Origin: Planctomicrobium sp.
GTDB lineage: Bacteria; Planctomycetota; Planctomycetia; Planctomycetales; Planctomycetaceae
Assembly: GCA_030626405.1 (NCBI GenBank)
Contig: DAOUPA010000003.1
Coordinates: 1 to 37,994 of the forward strand
Reading direction: 5' to 3'
Length of the DNA: 37,994 nucleotides
Position 1 is the stretch's first letter. Every line of letters begins with the position of its first letter. Both the position numbers and the translations under genes were made by a program. The notes beneath the pieces were generated by a model. It was not told the origin of the DNA. It saw nothing but the letters and a program-made list of their open reading frames with translations, and made no database searches. Below are positions 1 through 8,632 of this stretch, in pieces.

Positions 1-893
1 AACGACGACCAGTGCGACCAGTCTTCCTCGGCTAAGCCATCTTCGACACTAATCAGGGGATAAGTTCCTATCCATACAGCAAGCCGCTCAACCATCTCTT
101 CCCCTGAGAGAATCTGTCCGTCGAGATAATACGACCCATCCTGCTCAAAATGACTGGAGGCCACATCGAGCGCAAGTTTCACACGGTCAGTCAGACCGGC
201 TCGTGCGATCGCTTCCACGGCCAGATCTAACATCTCTTCGCAGTTGGTGCAGGGTGGAGAAAGCCCTCCTTCGTCGGCGGTGAGTAGCCGAGTCTGGTAC
301 CGTTCTCCGCACAGATCCGCAGCGGTCTGATAGACTTCGTAAGTCATCGCCAACGACTGCCCGACCGAATCGGCAATTGGAACGATGAGAATGTCCTGGA
401 TCGGAACCTGTCCCCCGGCATGTTTTCCACCGCTGAACAGGTTGATTGAAAGCTGAGGCAGACGAGTTGTCGTCAGGCCGGACACCTCGGCGAAATGACG
501 GTACAGTGGAAGACCTTTCTGCTGCGCTATGGTTCGACAATACGCCAGGGAACAGCCGAGAATCGCATTTGCGCCAAGATTCGATTTGTTCGGGCTGCCG
601 TCGAGATCGATCAGAAACTCGTCGAACTGCTGCTGAGACGAAAACACCTTGCCAACCGCTTGTCGGGAAATGGTCTCGTTGACGTTTGAGACCGCAAACA
701 GACACCCGAGGCCTCGATAGCGATCAGGGTCGCCATCGCGAAGTTCGATCGCTTCTGCTTCTCCGGTCGATGCGCCGGACGGAACCGATGCCGACGCCTC
801 TGTTCCATCGGAGAGTCGACAGGTCACTTTGAGCGTCGGACGTCCTCGACTATCGAGGATTTCAATGGCCTTAAAAGATTTGATGGTTGTCAT
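1..893 (-). CDS. eno: Enolase paralogue (phosphopyruvate hydratase family), C-terminus cut by window edge
   Basis: Absent from the ORF track because it has no stop inside the window. Translating the minus strand from the ATG at 893 gives MTTIKSFKAIEILDSRG..., open to base 1 (297 codons of about 430 expected). Enolase landmarks are clear: the EILDSRG start, the mobile loop PSGASTGE (about 38-45), DLDGSPNKSNLGANAILG, GGKHAGG with the catalytic His (158), DEGG with Glu208, the metal ligands Asp243 and Glu284 in SVEDG. Numbering follows E. coli enolase within a few residues. At the position of E. coli Glu168 this protein has Asp167 (PIQD instead of IQE), and the usual INGG motif reads FSGG, so it is a divergent paralogue rather than an ordinary housekeeping enolase. 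Enolase interconverts 2-phosphoglycerate and phosphoenolpyruvate; whether this copy does is inference. It lies 59 bp downstream of a kinase on the same strand, so the two are probably cotranscribed. No strong ribosome site is visible. Confidence 0.9.
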   Translation of the reverse strand, partial: MTTIKSFKAIEILDSRGRPTLKVTCRLSDGTEASASVPSGASTGEAEAIELRDGDPDRYRGLGCLFAVSNVNETISRQAVGKVFSSQQQFDEFLIDLDGSPNKSNLGANAILGCSLAYCRTIAQQKGLPLYRHFAEVSGLTTTRLPQLSINLFSGGKHAGGQVPIQDILIVPIADSVGQSLAMTYEVYQTAADLCGERYQTRLLTADEGGLSPPCTNCEEMLDLAVEAIARAGLTDRVKLALDVASSHFEQDGSYYLDGQILSGEEMVERLAVWIGTYPLISVEDGLAEEDWSHWSS

Positions 894-952
894 GAAGGAA
901 TCTTGAATATTTTCTGACCACTGCGTGCAGCCTGAAAATATCCCACAGGCTG

Positions 953-1963
953 CTAACTGATCAATTTGGTAAAACGTTGGCAAAGGGTGCCGAAAGTATC
1001 GCAGGAATCGCGCATCAGTTCCACAACCGCGCACGCTTGTCGAGTTCGCTCATCCTCGCTGAGATATTCGAGTTGCGACCGCCCCCGCACGCGGGCCAGG
1101 AGACATCCGAGCGTCTGTCGAACGATACGAGTTTCAAGACCATCCGCCCAAGGTTGGTGTCTGGTTTTTGTGAGATACCCGTCCAGCCATAATTTCGCGG
1201 CGGACAGAAATGGACCGCGCTGCTCGTTCACGTGATGGGCCTTGCTGAGCAAATGCGTCAGAAAGAATCCGCAATCGAAACTGGGGTCACCCCAATGGAT
1301 CACTTCGTAATCGAGCAGGATCAACTTGTCACCATGCACAAGAATGTTTTTCGGACTGTAATCTCCATGTACGAGAGTCTGTTGTCCCAAACGGGTTTCT
1401 TCCAACAACCGACTCAGAAACGGTTTCGCTTCCGAGACCTGTTCCGACGAAAATCCGTAATACGGTTCGAGTCGCAAGGCCTCGAAGAACGAACGATCCC
1501 CGAATTCGCGGCTCAACTCGGTTGCCTCCAGTCCCGTGTGAGCATGAATCGCGGCGAGCATCTCGGCAGATTGCTCGATCAGTTTCTCGTCGATCTTCCC
1601 TGCCAATAAAAGCGTTTTCCAGTTGTCGTGCGGCTCGGGAACGGCGGTCATTCCGAACAGATGAAACTCTTCATCCTCAAACACAAACTCCGGGATTTGT
1701 TCGGAGGGGAGAATTCGCTGCAAGGCTCGCAATCCTGCCGCTTCGCGATGGATCCTGACGGGATCGCAGAACCAGTCAACCTCTACGCGAAGTTTGGGCA
1801 ACGCCTGTTTGACGACCCAATCGGGCTTGTTCTCGTGACGAACCAGCACCGTGCGATTGGAAACTCCCCCCGCAAGACACTCGACTTCGACCGATTCGGT
1901 CGGGGTCGTATGTCCGTGTTGACGCAGATATTCCAGAAGTTCATGTGGTTGTTCGATGTCCAT
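953..1963 (-). CDS. APH-fold small-molecule kinase (phosphotransferase family)
   Basis: 336 residues with the layout of the aminoglycoside phosphotransferase/choline kinase/methylthioribose kinase superfamily. A glycine-rich loop GGVSN (32-36) is followed by a strand with the ATP lysine (VVKQ, Lys52), an acidic helix region, the Brenner catalytic motif HGDYSPKNIL (Asp201, Asn206) and the metal-binding LLDYE (Asp218). No signal peptide, so cytoplasmic. The ATG at 1963 is supported by GAGG eight bases upstream. The substrate cannot be read from sequence; the family phosphorylates hydroxyls of sugars, amino alcohols and antibiotics, and an antibiotic role is only one option. It precedes the divergent enolase by 59 bp on the same strand, which suggests that its product, or a derivative, could feed the enolase-type enzyme (inference). 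Confidence 0.85.
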   Translation of the reverse strand: MDIEQPHELLEYLRQHGHTTPTESVEVECLAGGVSNRTVLVRHENKPDWVVKQALPKLRVEVDWFCDPVRIHREAAGLRALQRILPSEQIPEFVFEDEEFHLFGMTAVPEPHDNWKTLLLAGKIDEKLIEQSAEMLAAIHAHTGLEATELSREFGDRSFFEALRLEPYYGFSSEQVSEAKPFLSRLLEETRLGQQTLVHGDYSPKNILVHGDKLILLDYEVIHWGDPSFDCGFFLTHLLSKAHHVNEQRGPFLSAAKLWLDGYLTKTRHQPWADGLETRIVRQTLGCLLARVRGRSQLEYLSEDERTRQACAVVELMRDSCDTFGTLCQRFTKLIS

Positions 1964-2202
1964 CGCGATGACCTCAAAGGGGAATACTCAAACTCAAATC
2001 GATCACACAACCGCTTCCGTAATTGTTAGGAAAGATTCTCGAAGATGATACTTTGTTCGGTGATCAAGTTCTCATTATCTGTGGTAGGGCTGTTCTTGGA
2101 GCGTCTTGATCGCGACACTTACAGTCTAGTCGATGAGACTCCAAACAGTTGCTGGAACTGGTTGAGTAAACCTCGACGATAAAAATAAGAGAGGCGGTTT
2201 TC

Positions 2203-5200
2203 GTGTACCTTCGTTTCTGTTGCTTTCTCTTCATCGTTTTGAGTTTCGTACTCTGCCTGGATGCGGACGACAAAGTCGCACCCGAAAAACCAAAACTAAC
2301 GGTCGAGCATGCGAGAAAGATTCAGGCCGGGATTGCGCTGTTCAAAGAGTCAGTTCGGCAGATCCTTCTGGATCGATGTGTGGATTGCCACGGTGGAGAG
2401 ACGCTTGAAGGTGAGTTCAATATTGCCACGCGCGAGGGACTTCTTAAAGGAGGTGAGAAGGGAGCCGCGATTGTTCCTGGGAAGCCTCAGGAGAGTCGCC
2501 TGTACCGGCTACTTACCCACGATGAGAAACCTCATATGCCCTATGATGAGGAGAAACTCCCGGCTGCTGAAATATCTGCCATCGCAAAATGGATTGACCT
2601 CGAAGCTCCCTACGATCAGCCGCTTGTAGAAGGCTCCGAAGATCTCAAGGACTGGACCGAACGTACGATTTCCGATGATGCTCGTGACTTTTGGTCGTTT
2701 CGACCACTGCTTTCAACTCTACCACCAGACATTCAAGACGAATGGTGCAAGACAGACATTGATCGATTTGTCCTTGCAGAATTGCAATCGCAGAAAATAA
2801 AACCAAATGGCTTGGCGGATCGACGAGTACTGATTCGCCGTGCGTATTTCGGGTTGACCGGTCTTCCACCAGAACCGGAGGAACTTGCACGGTTCATGGA
2901 GGAACCGTCGGAAGATTGGTACGAAAAAATGGTGGATGACCTTCTCAACAGTCAGCACTTTGGTGAGCGTTGGGCGCGTCACTGGTTAGACATTGCCCGA
3001 TTCGCAGAGAGTCATGGTTTCGAACAGGATTACAACCGCGACTTTGCCTACCACTATCGCGACTTCGTCATTCGGGCGTTTAATATGGACATGCCTTTCG
3101 ATCAATTTATCCAGTGGCAGCTTGCTGGAGATGAAATCGCACCCGATGATCCTCTGGCACTCATGGCAACCGGATTTCTTGGAGCGGGTGTCTTTCCAAC
3201 ACAGCTCACCGAAAAAGAATTTGAACCAGCCCGGTACGATGAACTCGATGACATGGTTTCCACCATGGGGACTGCGATGCTGGGCATCACCATTGGCTGT
3301 GCGCGTTGTCATGATCACAAGTACGATCCGATTCCTGCGGCAGATTACTATCGTCTTGTCTCGACATTCGGCTCGACAATTCGCAGCCATACTCAGGTCG
3401 ATCTCGCTCCCGAAGAAACAGAACGGCTACTCGAAGACTGGGAGACCGCCCATCTACCACTCGTGAAGCGTCTCAGTGAATTCGAAAGCCAGGAACTCGG
3501 AAAGCGATTCGACAACTGGATGACAACAAAAGCAGCGGAAGAATTGAAGACGTCGTCAACACCAGAATGGCTGATACTGCATGTTACTGATGCGAAATCG
3601 GCAGGCGGAGCGACGCTTACCGTGCAGCCCGATGAGTCGATTCTTGCCACAGGAACAAATCCCGATTTTGACACATACACCTTTACAATCGAGACTCAAC
3701 TTCGCGACATCCGATCCCTGCGACTGGAAGCACTCTCTCATGAATCGATGGTCAAAGGAGGTCCAGGCCGAGCTGGTAACGGGAACATGGGACTCGGCAC
3801 AATCACAGTTGTTGTCGAACCGATTTCGGGTGACTCAAAACCAGTCACAGTGAAGCTAACGAATCCACGAGCAACGTTTCAACAAAACAATTCCAATCTG
3901 TCCATCGCTGCATCAATTGATGCAACCAAAAACACGGGCTGGGCAGTCGATCCCCAATTCGGCAAAGACCATGCAGCCATTTTTGACTTTGCAGAACCGG
4001 TCGGTTTCGATGCTGGCACGCGACTGACAGTCACGATGGATTTCAATGTCAATAACAAGCACAACATCGGTCGCACACGGCTTTCGATCAGTAACGCAAA
4101 GGAAGGAATTGCATTTGATGCTTCATCAATACCTCAAGCTCTGGCCGAGTTGCAACAGTTGATTTCATCAGGTGTGACTCCTGATAAATTGCAACGAGAG
4201 AAATTACTCACCTGGTATCGCACGATTGATCCCGAATGGCAAAAGTTATCCGCCGCTGTGGCAGCACACAAACAATCGAAACCGACTCCCAAACTGACGA
4301 CAGTCATGGTCTCCAGCGAAGGAGTAAAACCACTGAAGCATCATGCAGATGGTCGTGGATTTCCGCATTTCTACAAAGAAACTTTCTACTTAAAACGAGG
4401 CGATGCCACACAAAAAATCCGGACGGCTGAACCCGGATTTCTTCAAATTCTCACAAGCCCCAACGTGCCTGAAACTGAGTGGAGTGTCAACGTCCCTGAT
4501 GGTTGGCACACAAGCTTCCGACGTCGAAAACTTGCCAACTGGATGACTGATGCGAAAGGGGGGGCGGGCCACCTGCTGGCACGTGTGATTGTGAACCGCC
4601 TCTGGCAACACCACATGGGCAGCGGGATTGTTTCAACTCCGAATGATTTCGGAAAGCAGGGTGAATTGCCGAGCCACCCCGAACTACTGGATTGGTTAGC
4701 TCAACGACTGATTGAGGAAGAGTGGAAACTCAAACCAATTCACAAGCTCATCATGCTCAGCGCTGTCTATCAGCAAAGTTCGGCCCATGACGAAATGCGT
4801 TCGAGTATCGACCCAGATAACCGATTCCACTGGCGAAGAGAGCCGCGTCGACTGGAAGCAGAAGTGATTCGCGATTCGATGCTCCTGGTCGGAAACCAAC
4901 TCGACCGAACTCCATTCGGACCTGGCACTCTCGATGAAGCACACCAGAGACGCAGCATCTATTTTATGATCAAACGCAGCAAGCTGATTCCGATGATGCA
5001 GATTTTTGACTCTCCAGAACCACTCGCCAGTGTTGGCAAGCGGCCCAGTACAACAATTGCCTCACAAGCCCTCTTGTTTATGAATAGCCCGCATGTGCGC
5101 AAGTATGCAACCAGCTTCGCTCAAATCGTTCAGGAAAGAAGCAGTGACGACCTCATTGCTGGAGTTTACCTGCGAGCGATCTCTAGAAAACCGACTCAAA

Positions 5201-5349
5201 TTGAACGAGATGCAGCCACAGAATTTATGACATCACAATCGGCATCATACGTCGCAGACGGCAAGTCAATGAATGATGCAAATAAACTCGCACTCACAGA
5301 TTTCTGCCAAACAGTATTCAGTCTCAACGAATTCGTCTTTGTGGAATAG
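2203..5349 (+). CDS. Exported planctomycete cytochrome c-like protein, PSCyt1-DUF1549-DUF1553, long form
   Basis: 1048 residues starting at a GTG with AGAGAGG about ten bases upstream; the first ~20 residues form a signal peptide. Domains in order: PSCyt1 with a haem c motif CVDCH (Cys59, Cys62, His63) and the MPYDEEKLP segment; DUF1549/PSCyt2 (about 190-390) with HFGERWARHWLDIARFA and a second CxxCH, CARCHDHK (Cys366, Cys369, His370); a beta-rich discoidin/carbohydrate-binding-like module (about 445-635) with SILATGTNPDFDTYT and GWAVDPQFGKDHAA; and DUF1553/PSD1 (about 770-1040) with NRLWQHHMGSGIV and TPNDFG. These proteins are abundant in Planctomycetota and occur beside DUF1501 proteins; a role in periplasmic redox or polysaccharide breakdown is proposed but not proven. 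The next gene begins within about 25 bases, so the pair forms an operon. The inserted sugar-binding-like module distinguishes it from the shorter homologue at 22195. Confidence 0.93.
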   Translation: MYLRFCCFLFIVLSFVLCLDADDKVAPEKPKLTVEHARKIQAGIALFKESVRQILLDRCVDCHGGETLEGEFNIATREGLLKGGEKGAAIVPGKPQESRLYRLLTHDEKPHMPYDEEKLPAAEISAIAKWIDLEAPYDQPLVEGSEDLKDWTERTISDDARDFWSFRPLLSTLPPDIQDEWCKTDIDRFVLAELQSQKIKPNGLADRRVLIRRAYFGLTGLPPEPEELARFMEEPSEDWYEKMVDDLLNSQHFGERWARHWLDIARFAESHGFEQDYNRDFAYHYRDFVIRAFNMDMPFDQFIQWQLAGDEIAPDDPLALMATGFLGAGVFPTQLTEKEFEPARYDELDDMVSTMGTAMLGITIGCARCHDHKYDPIPAADYYRLVSTFGSTIRSHTQVDLAPEETERLLEDWETAHLPLVKRLSEFESQELGKRFDNWMTTKAAEELKTSSTPEWLILHVTDAKSAGGATLTVQPDESILATGTNPDFDTYTFTIETQLRDIRSLRLEALSHESMVKGGPGRAGNGNMGLGTITVVVEPISGDSKPVTVKLTNPRATFQQNNSNLSIAASIDATKNTGWAVDPQFGKDHAAIFDFAEPVGFDAGTRLTVTMDFNVNNKHNIGRTRLSISNAKEGIAFDASSIPQALAELQQLISSGVTPDKLQREKLLTWYRTIDPEWQKLSAAVAAHKQSKPTPKLTTVMVSSEGVKPLKHHADGRGFPHFYKETFYLKRGDATQKIRTAEPGFLQILTSPNVPETEWSVNVPDGWHTSFRRRKLANWMTDAKGGAGHLLARVIVNRLWQHHMGSGIVSTPNDFGKQGELPSHPELLDWLAQRLIEEEWKLKPIHKLIMLSAVYQQSSAHDEMRSSIDPDNRFHWRREPRRLEAEVIRDSMLLVGNQLDRTPFGPGTLDEAHQRRSIYFMIKRSKLIPMMQIFDSPEPLASVGKRPSTTIASQALLFMNSPHVRKYATSFAQIVQERSSDDLIAGVYLRAISRKPTQIERDAATEFMTSQSASYVADGKSMNDANKLALTDFCQTVFSLNEFVFVE

Positions 5350-5372
5350 TGTTAAATACCGGGAATAAAATC

Positions 5373-6818
5373 ATGTTTGAACTGGACTGGCTTGACCGCA
5401 GAGACCTCCTCCGCAGAGCGGGATCTGGCGCAGGAATCCTTGGTCTGGCTGCGCTGCTGCAGGATGAAGGGCTGATGAATCCTGTCCAGGCAGCTAATAA
5501 TTCGAATCCACTCGCGGTGAAAACTTCTCATTTCCCCGGGTCTGCGAAACGCGTGATCTGGTTGTTTATCAACGGTGGTCCCAGCCATGTCGACACCTGG
5601 GACTACAAGCCAGAACTTGAGAAACGTGACGGAGTCGAGCTCGAAGGTTTTGATCGATTTACCGGATTTTTCGCAAACTCTGTCGGTCCGTTAATGAAGT
5701 CGCCATTCAAATTCAGTCAGCATGGTGAGAGCGGAAAATGGGTATCGGAAATTTTTCCAAATCTGTCGCAGCATGTCGACAAGATGGCATTCATTCACTC
5801 GGGACATACAGAGTCTAACAACCATAGCCCTGCCCTGTTTATGATGAATACCGGAGTCCCTCGTATGGGGCATCCTTGTGTCGGTTCCTGGGTCACCTAT
5901 GGTCTGGGCAGCGAAAGTCAGAATCTCCCTGCGTTTGTGGTGATGTCTGACCCGAAGGGGCGCGGGCTTCCGAAAGGATACTCGTTGAACTGGGGAGCAG
6001 GGTTCTTACCAAGTGTCTATCAAGGAACCTGGCTGAAGCCTCAAGGGGCTCCTATCGATAACTTGACTCCTCCGAGTGATCTGAATGAATCGCGCCAAAG
6101 GGCGCAGCTGAATCTATTGGCAAATTTGAATCGCCAGCATTTAGAGCAACATGCAGCGGAACGCGATCTCGCAGCACGGCTAGAAAGTTTTGAACTCGCC
6201 TACCGAATGCAAGTTGCCGCTCCCGAAGCACTCGATGTGGGTCGCGAACCGGAACATATTCATAAGCAGTACGGCATTGGCGACGAAAAATGCGATCACT
6301 TCGCAAAGCAATGTTTGATTGCTCGACGAATGGTCGAGCGAGGTGTGCGTTTCGTGCAGATTTACTCTGGAGGAATGGAAAACCAACGTAGCTGGGATGG
6401 GCACAACGATATTGTTGGAAACCATTCTGGCTTTGCGGGCGAAACCGACAAACCAATCGCTGGCTTATTAAACGATCTCGATGAACGGGGACTCTTGGAC
6501 GAGACGCTTGTGATCTGGGGAGGCGAGTTTGGCCGACTTCCTGTTGCTCAAAAATCAGCCAAACCAGGACGTGATCATAATCCACATGCATTCACTTACT
6601 GGATGGCTGGCGGGGGGATTAAAGGGGGAACTTCGTATGGTGCAACAGATGAAATCGGTCACAAAGCAGTCGAAGATCGCGTGAGTGTGAATGATCTTCA
6701 TGCAACGATTCTACATCTGCTGGGCATGAATCACGAAAACCTGACCTACAGACACAATGGTCGAGATTTTCGGCTGACAGATGTGGCTGGAAATGTCATC
6801 CAGAAAATTGTGTCTTAA
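5373..6818 (+). CDS. DUF1501 family exported protein (sulfatase/alkaline phosphatase-like fold)
   Basis: 481 residues from the ATG at 5373. The track's GTG at 5349 overlaps the previous stop by one base and would add eight residues; the ATG gives a cleaner twin-arginine-like leader (DRRDLLRRAGSGAGILGLAAL). Family signatures: INGGPSHVDTWDYKP near the N-terminus, VTYGLGSESQNLPAFVV, ARRMVERGVRFVQIYSGG, VIWGGEFGRLP, and the histidine-rich GRDHNPHAFTYWMAGGGIKGG near the C-terminus. The family is related to the alkaline phosphatase superfamily through its metal-site pattern. DUF1501 and DUF1549/DUF1553 genes are nearly always paired in planctomycetes, as here, which suggests one periplasmic system. 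Substrate unknown. Tat export would imply folding, perhaps metal loading, before secretion (inference). Confidence 0.92.
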   Translation: MFELDWLDRRDLLRRAGSGAGILGLAALLQDEGLMNPVQAANNSNPLAVKTSHFPGSAKRVIWLFINGGPSHVDTWDYKPELEKRDGVELEGFDRFTGFFANSVGPLMKSPFKFSQHGESGKWVSEIFPNLSQHVDKMAFIHSGHTESNNHSPALFMMNTGVPRMGHPCVGSWVTYGLGSESQNLPAFVVMSDPKGRGLPKGYSLNWGAGFLPSVYQGTWLKPQGAPIDNLTPPSDLNESRQRAQLNLLANLNRQHLEQHAAERDLAARLESFELAYRMQVAAPEALDVGREPEHIHKQYGIGDEKCDHFAKQCLIARRMVERGVRFVQIYSGGMENQRSWDGHNDIVGNHSGFAGETDKPIAGLLNDLDERGLLDETLVIWGGEFGRLPVAQKSAKPGRDHNPHAFTYWMAGGGIKGGTSYGATDEIGHKAVEDRVSVNDLHATILHLLGMNHENLTYRHNGRDFRLTDVAGNVIQKIVS

Positions 6819-7001
6819 ATGACATGCAAACTCTTATTCGAAGTACTACAGTTTCTCTTCCCTTGTTTTTCTTGCGTGATCGCTGGACCACAGGTGAAAT
6901 GATTCGGGCCTTCTGCCAAACTTGAAATTCATTGCTCAGCGACCGATCACTCGGTAAGCTCCATGCTTAACCTCGTTCCAAATACTTCCGGAAGAATGTG
7001 A

Positions 7002-8024
7002 ATGAATCGAAAATGCTCACCAAACCTGTTGTGGCATTGTCGAATATTGACGATGTTGGTGATCGCGATTTGCGGTTGCCAGTCGGAGGATGCGTCCGAC
7101 AAACCGCGGCGACTCAAGATGGCTCATGTGTATGAAGTCAGTGCGCCTACGCATGCGTACGGGACGGCTCATCTGGCTGAACGACTGCAGCAGGCCACCA
7201 GCGATTTGAATGTGACCGTCTATCCGGCGGCTCAACTGGGCAGCGAAGCCGAACTGCTGGAACAACTGGTGGCGGGCGAACTGGACTTGGCGATCTCCGG
7301 TCCCTCGTTTCTTGCGATGTGGCATCCTCCGCTGGGAGTCCTGGATGCCGCGTTCTCATCCCGCGATCTTGATCACATGCTGGAGACGGCTCGTGGCGAA
7401 GAAATGGCGCCGCACTGGGACGAACTCCGCAAGCGTTACGGCGTGCGTGTTCTGGACACGTGGGCGTATGGGGCTCGACACATCACTTCGAACATTCCGA
7501 TTCGCCATCCGGACGACTTAAACGGTTTTCGCCTGCGGCTTCCCGGTGCCCGCGTGTGGCAGGCTTCCGGAGCAGCTTTGGGGGCCAGCCCAATGCCAAT
7601 TTCCTTCGGCGAAGTCTATCTGGCACTGCAGCAGGGAATTGCGGATGGCCAGGAAAATCCCGTTCCTGTGATCAAAGCAATGGGATTTCACGAAGTGCAG
7701 AAGTGTCTGAATCTGACCGGTCACATTCAGTCTTCGGTTCAGATTCTGATGAATGAACGCGCGTGGCAACGACTGGACACCGATCAGCAGGCTGCGTTGT
7801 TGAAAGTGGTTCAGGAACTGGGCGAAGAAGTTTACCGCGGCACTGTTGAGGACGAAGAGAGGCTCATTGAAGAATGGCGAAAAGATGGCACAATGCAAAT
7901 CATTGAAGACGTAGATGTCGACGCCTTTCGACTTCGGGCGCGCGAACATTTTTCAAGCGGTTTCGCGTTCAGCGAGTTGTACAACCGCATCACCTCCGAG
8001 CCTGTTGAAAGTCAACAGCCATGA
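7002..8024 (+). CDS. dctP: TRAP transporter substrate-binding lipoprotein, DctP family
   Basis: 340 residues beginning at ATG 7002. A hydrophobic N-terminus ends in a lipobox (AICGC), so the mature protein is probably a lipid-anchored periplasmic binding protein. DctP landmarks follow: KMAHVYEVSAPTHAYG (first strand and helix), VYPAAQLGSEAELLEQL, GELDLAISGP, and the ligand-binding segment DLNGFRLRLPGARVW, whose arginine pairs with a substrate carboxylate in this family, then SFGEVYLALQQGIADGQENP. Likely ligand is an organic acid (C4-dicarboxylate, 2-oxoacid or sugar acid); which one cannot be read by eye. The stop overlaps the next start (ATGA), making the first gene of a three-gene operon. 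The 183 bp upstream hold no recognisable operator. Confidence 0.93.
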   Translation: MNRKCSPNLLWHCRILTMLVIAICGCQSEDASDKPRRLKMAHVYEVSAPTHAYGTAHLAERLQQATSDLNVTVYPAAQLGSEAELLEQLVAGELDLAISGPSFLAMWHPPLGVLDAAFSSRDLDHMLETARGEEMAPHWDELRKRYGVRVLDTWAYGARHITSNIPIRHPDDLNGFRLRLPGARVWQASGAALGASPMPISFGEVYLALQQGIADGQENPVPVIKAMGFHEVQKCLNLTGHIQSSVQILMNERAWQRLDTDQQAALLKVVQELGEEVYRGTVEDEERLIEEWRKDGTMQIIEDVDVDAFRLRAREHFSSGFAFSELYNRITSEPVESQQP

Positions 8025-8632
8025 ACGCAGCCAACGATTCAAATTTCACAGATCCCGCGCCAGACGAGGGTCGAGGCACCGAATCCGCAACCGCGTTGCC
8101 GTATTCACGTTTTGTCCACTGGATGAGCCTTGGAGAAAAAACTCTGGCGGCCCTGTTTCTATTTGTAATTTTGGCCACGATGGGTGCTCAGGTCTTCGCC
8201 CGCTATTTCTTCGGGGCTCCGTTTCCGTGGAGCGAAGAGGTAGCTCGCCTGGCTTTGATCTGGATGACCTTCATGTCGGCTGCCTTTGTAATGGCAGAAG
8301 GCCGGCACATTACTGTCGACGTGTTGTCGCCACGACTGAGCGTTCGCGGACAACTGTGGCTGGAATGTCTGAGTCACGGAATCGTGGCAGGGACGTGCCT
8401 ACTGTTGCTAATTGGTGGCATCCGCTTTGTGTGGTATGTGGGCAAAGTGGGATCACCTTCGCTGGGAATTCCCATGAGCTGGTGGTATGGCGCGGTCGAC
8501 TTGGGGTTGCTGCTAATGGCCATTCACTCTGTTGTGAACCTGCTCCAGGTATTGGCCACGGGGCGCCCGAGCGTGCATGAGGGCATTGCTGAAGAGGAAG
8601 CGTTACATCTCGAAATGGAGCAGAGCGAATGA
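8021..8632 (+). CDS. dctQ: TRAP transporter small membrane subunit, DctQ family
   Basis: 203 residues with a hydrophilic N-terminal tail of about 30 residues and then four membrane segments, the pattern of DctQ. Diagnostic stretches are QVFARYFFGAPFPWSEEVARLALIW and the following FMSAAFVMAEGRHITVDVL, both typical of the family. It forms a complex with DctM in the inner membrane and receives substrate from the binding protein. The start ATG overlaps the dctP stop by four bases (ATGA) and its own stop overlaps dctM in the same way, which points to translational coupling. Confidence 0.93.
   Translation: MNAANDSNFTDPAPDEGRGTESATALPYSRFVHWMSLGEKTLAALFLFVILATMGAQVFARYFFGAPFPWSEEVARLALIWMTFMSAAFVMAEGRHITVDVLSPRLSVRGQLWLECLSHGIVAGTCLLLLIGGIRFVWYVGKVGSPSLGIPMSWWYGAVDLGLLLMAIHSVVNLLQVLATGRPSVHEGIAEEEALHLEMEQSE

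Noticed and set aside
187-705. 172-codon minus ORF and the small ORFs at 446-808
   Set aside because: Shadows of the enolase paralogue, which covers 1-893 in a different frame and has clear motifs.
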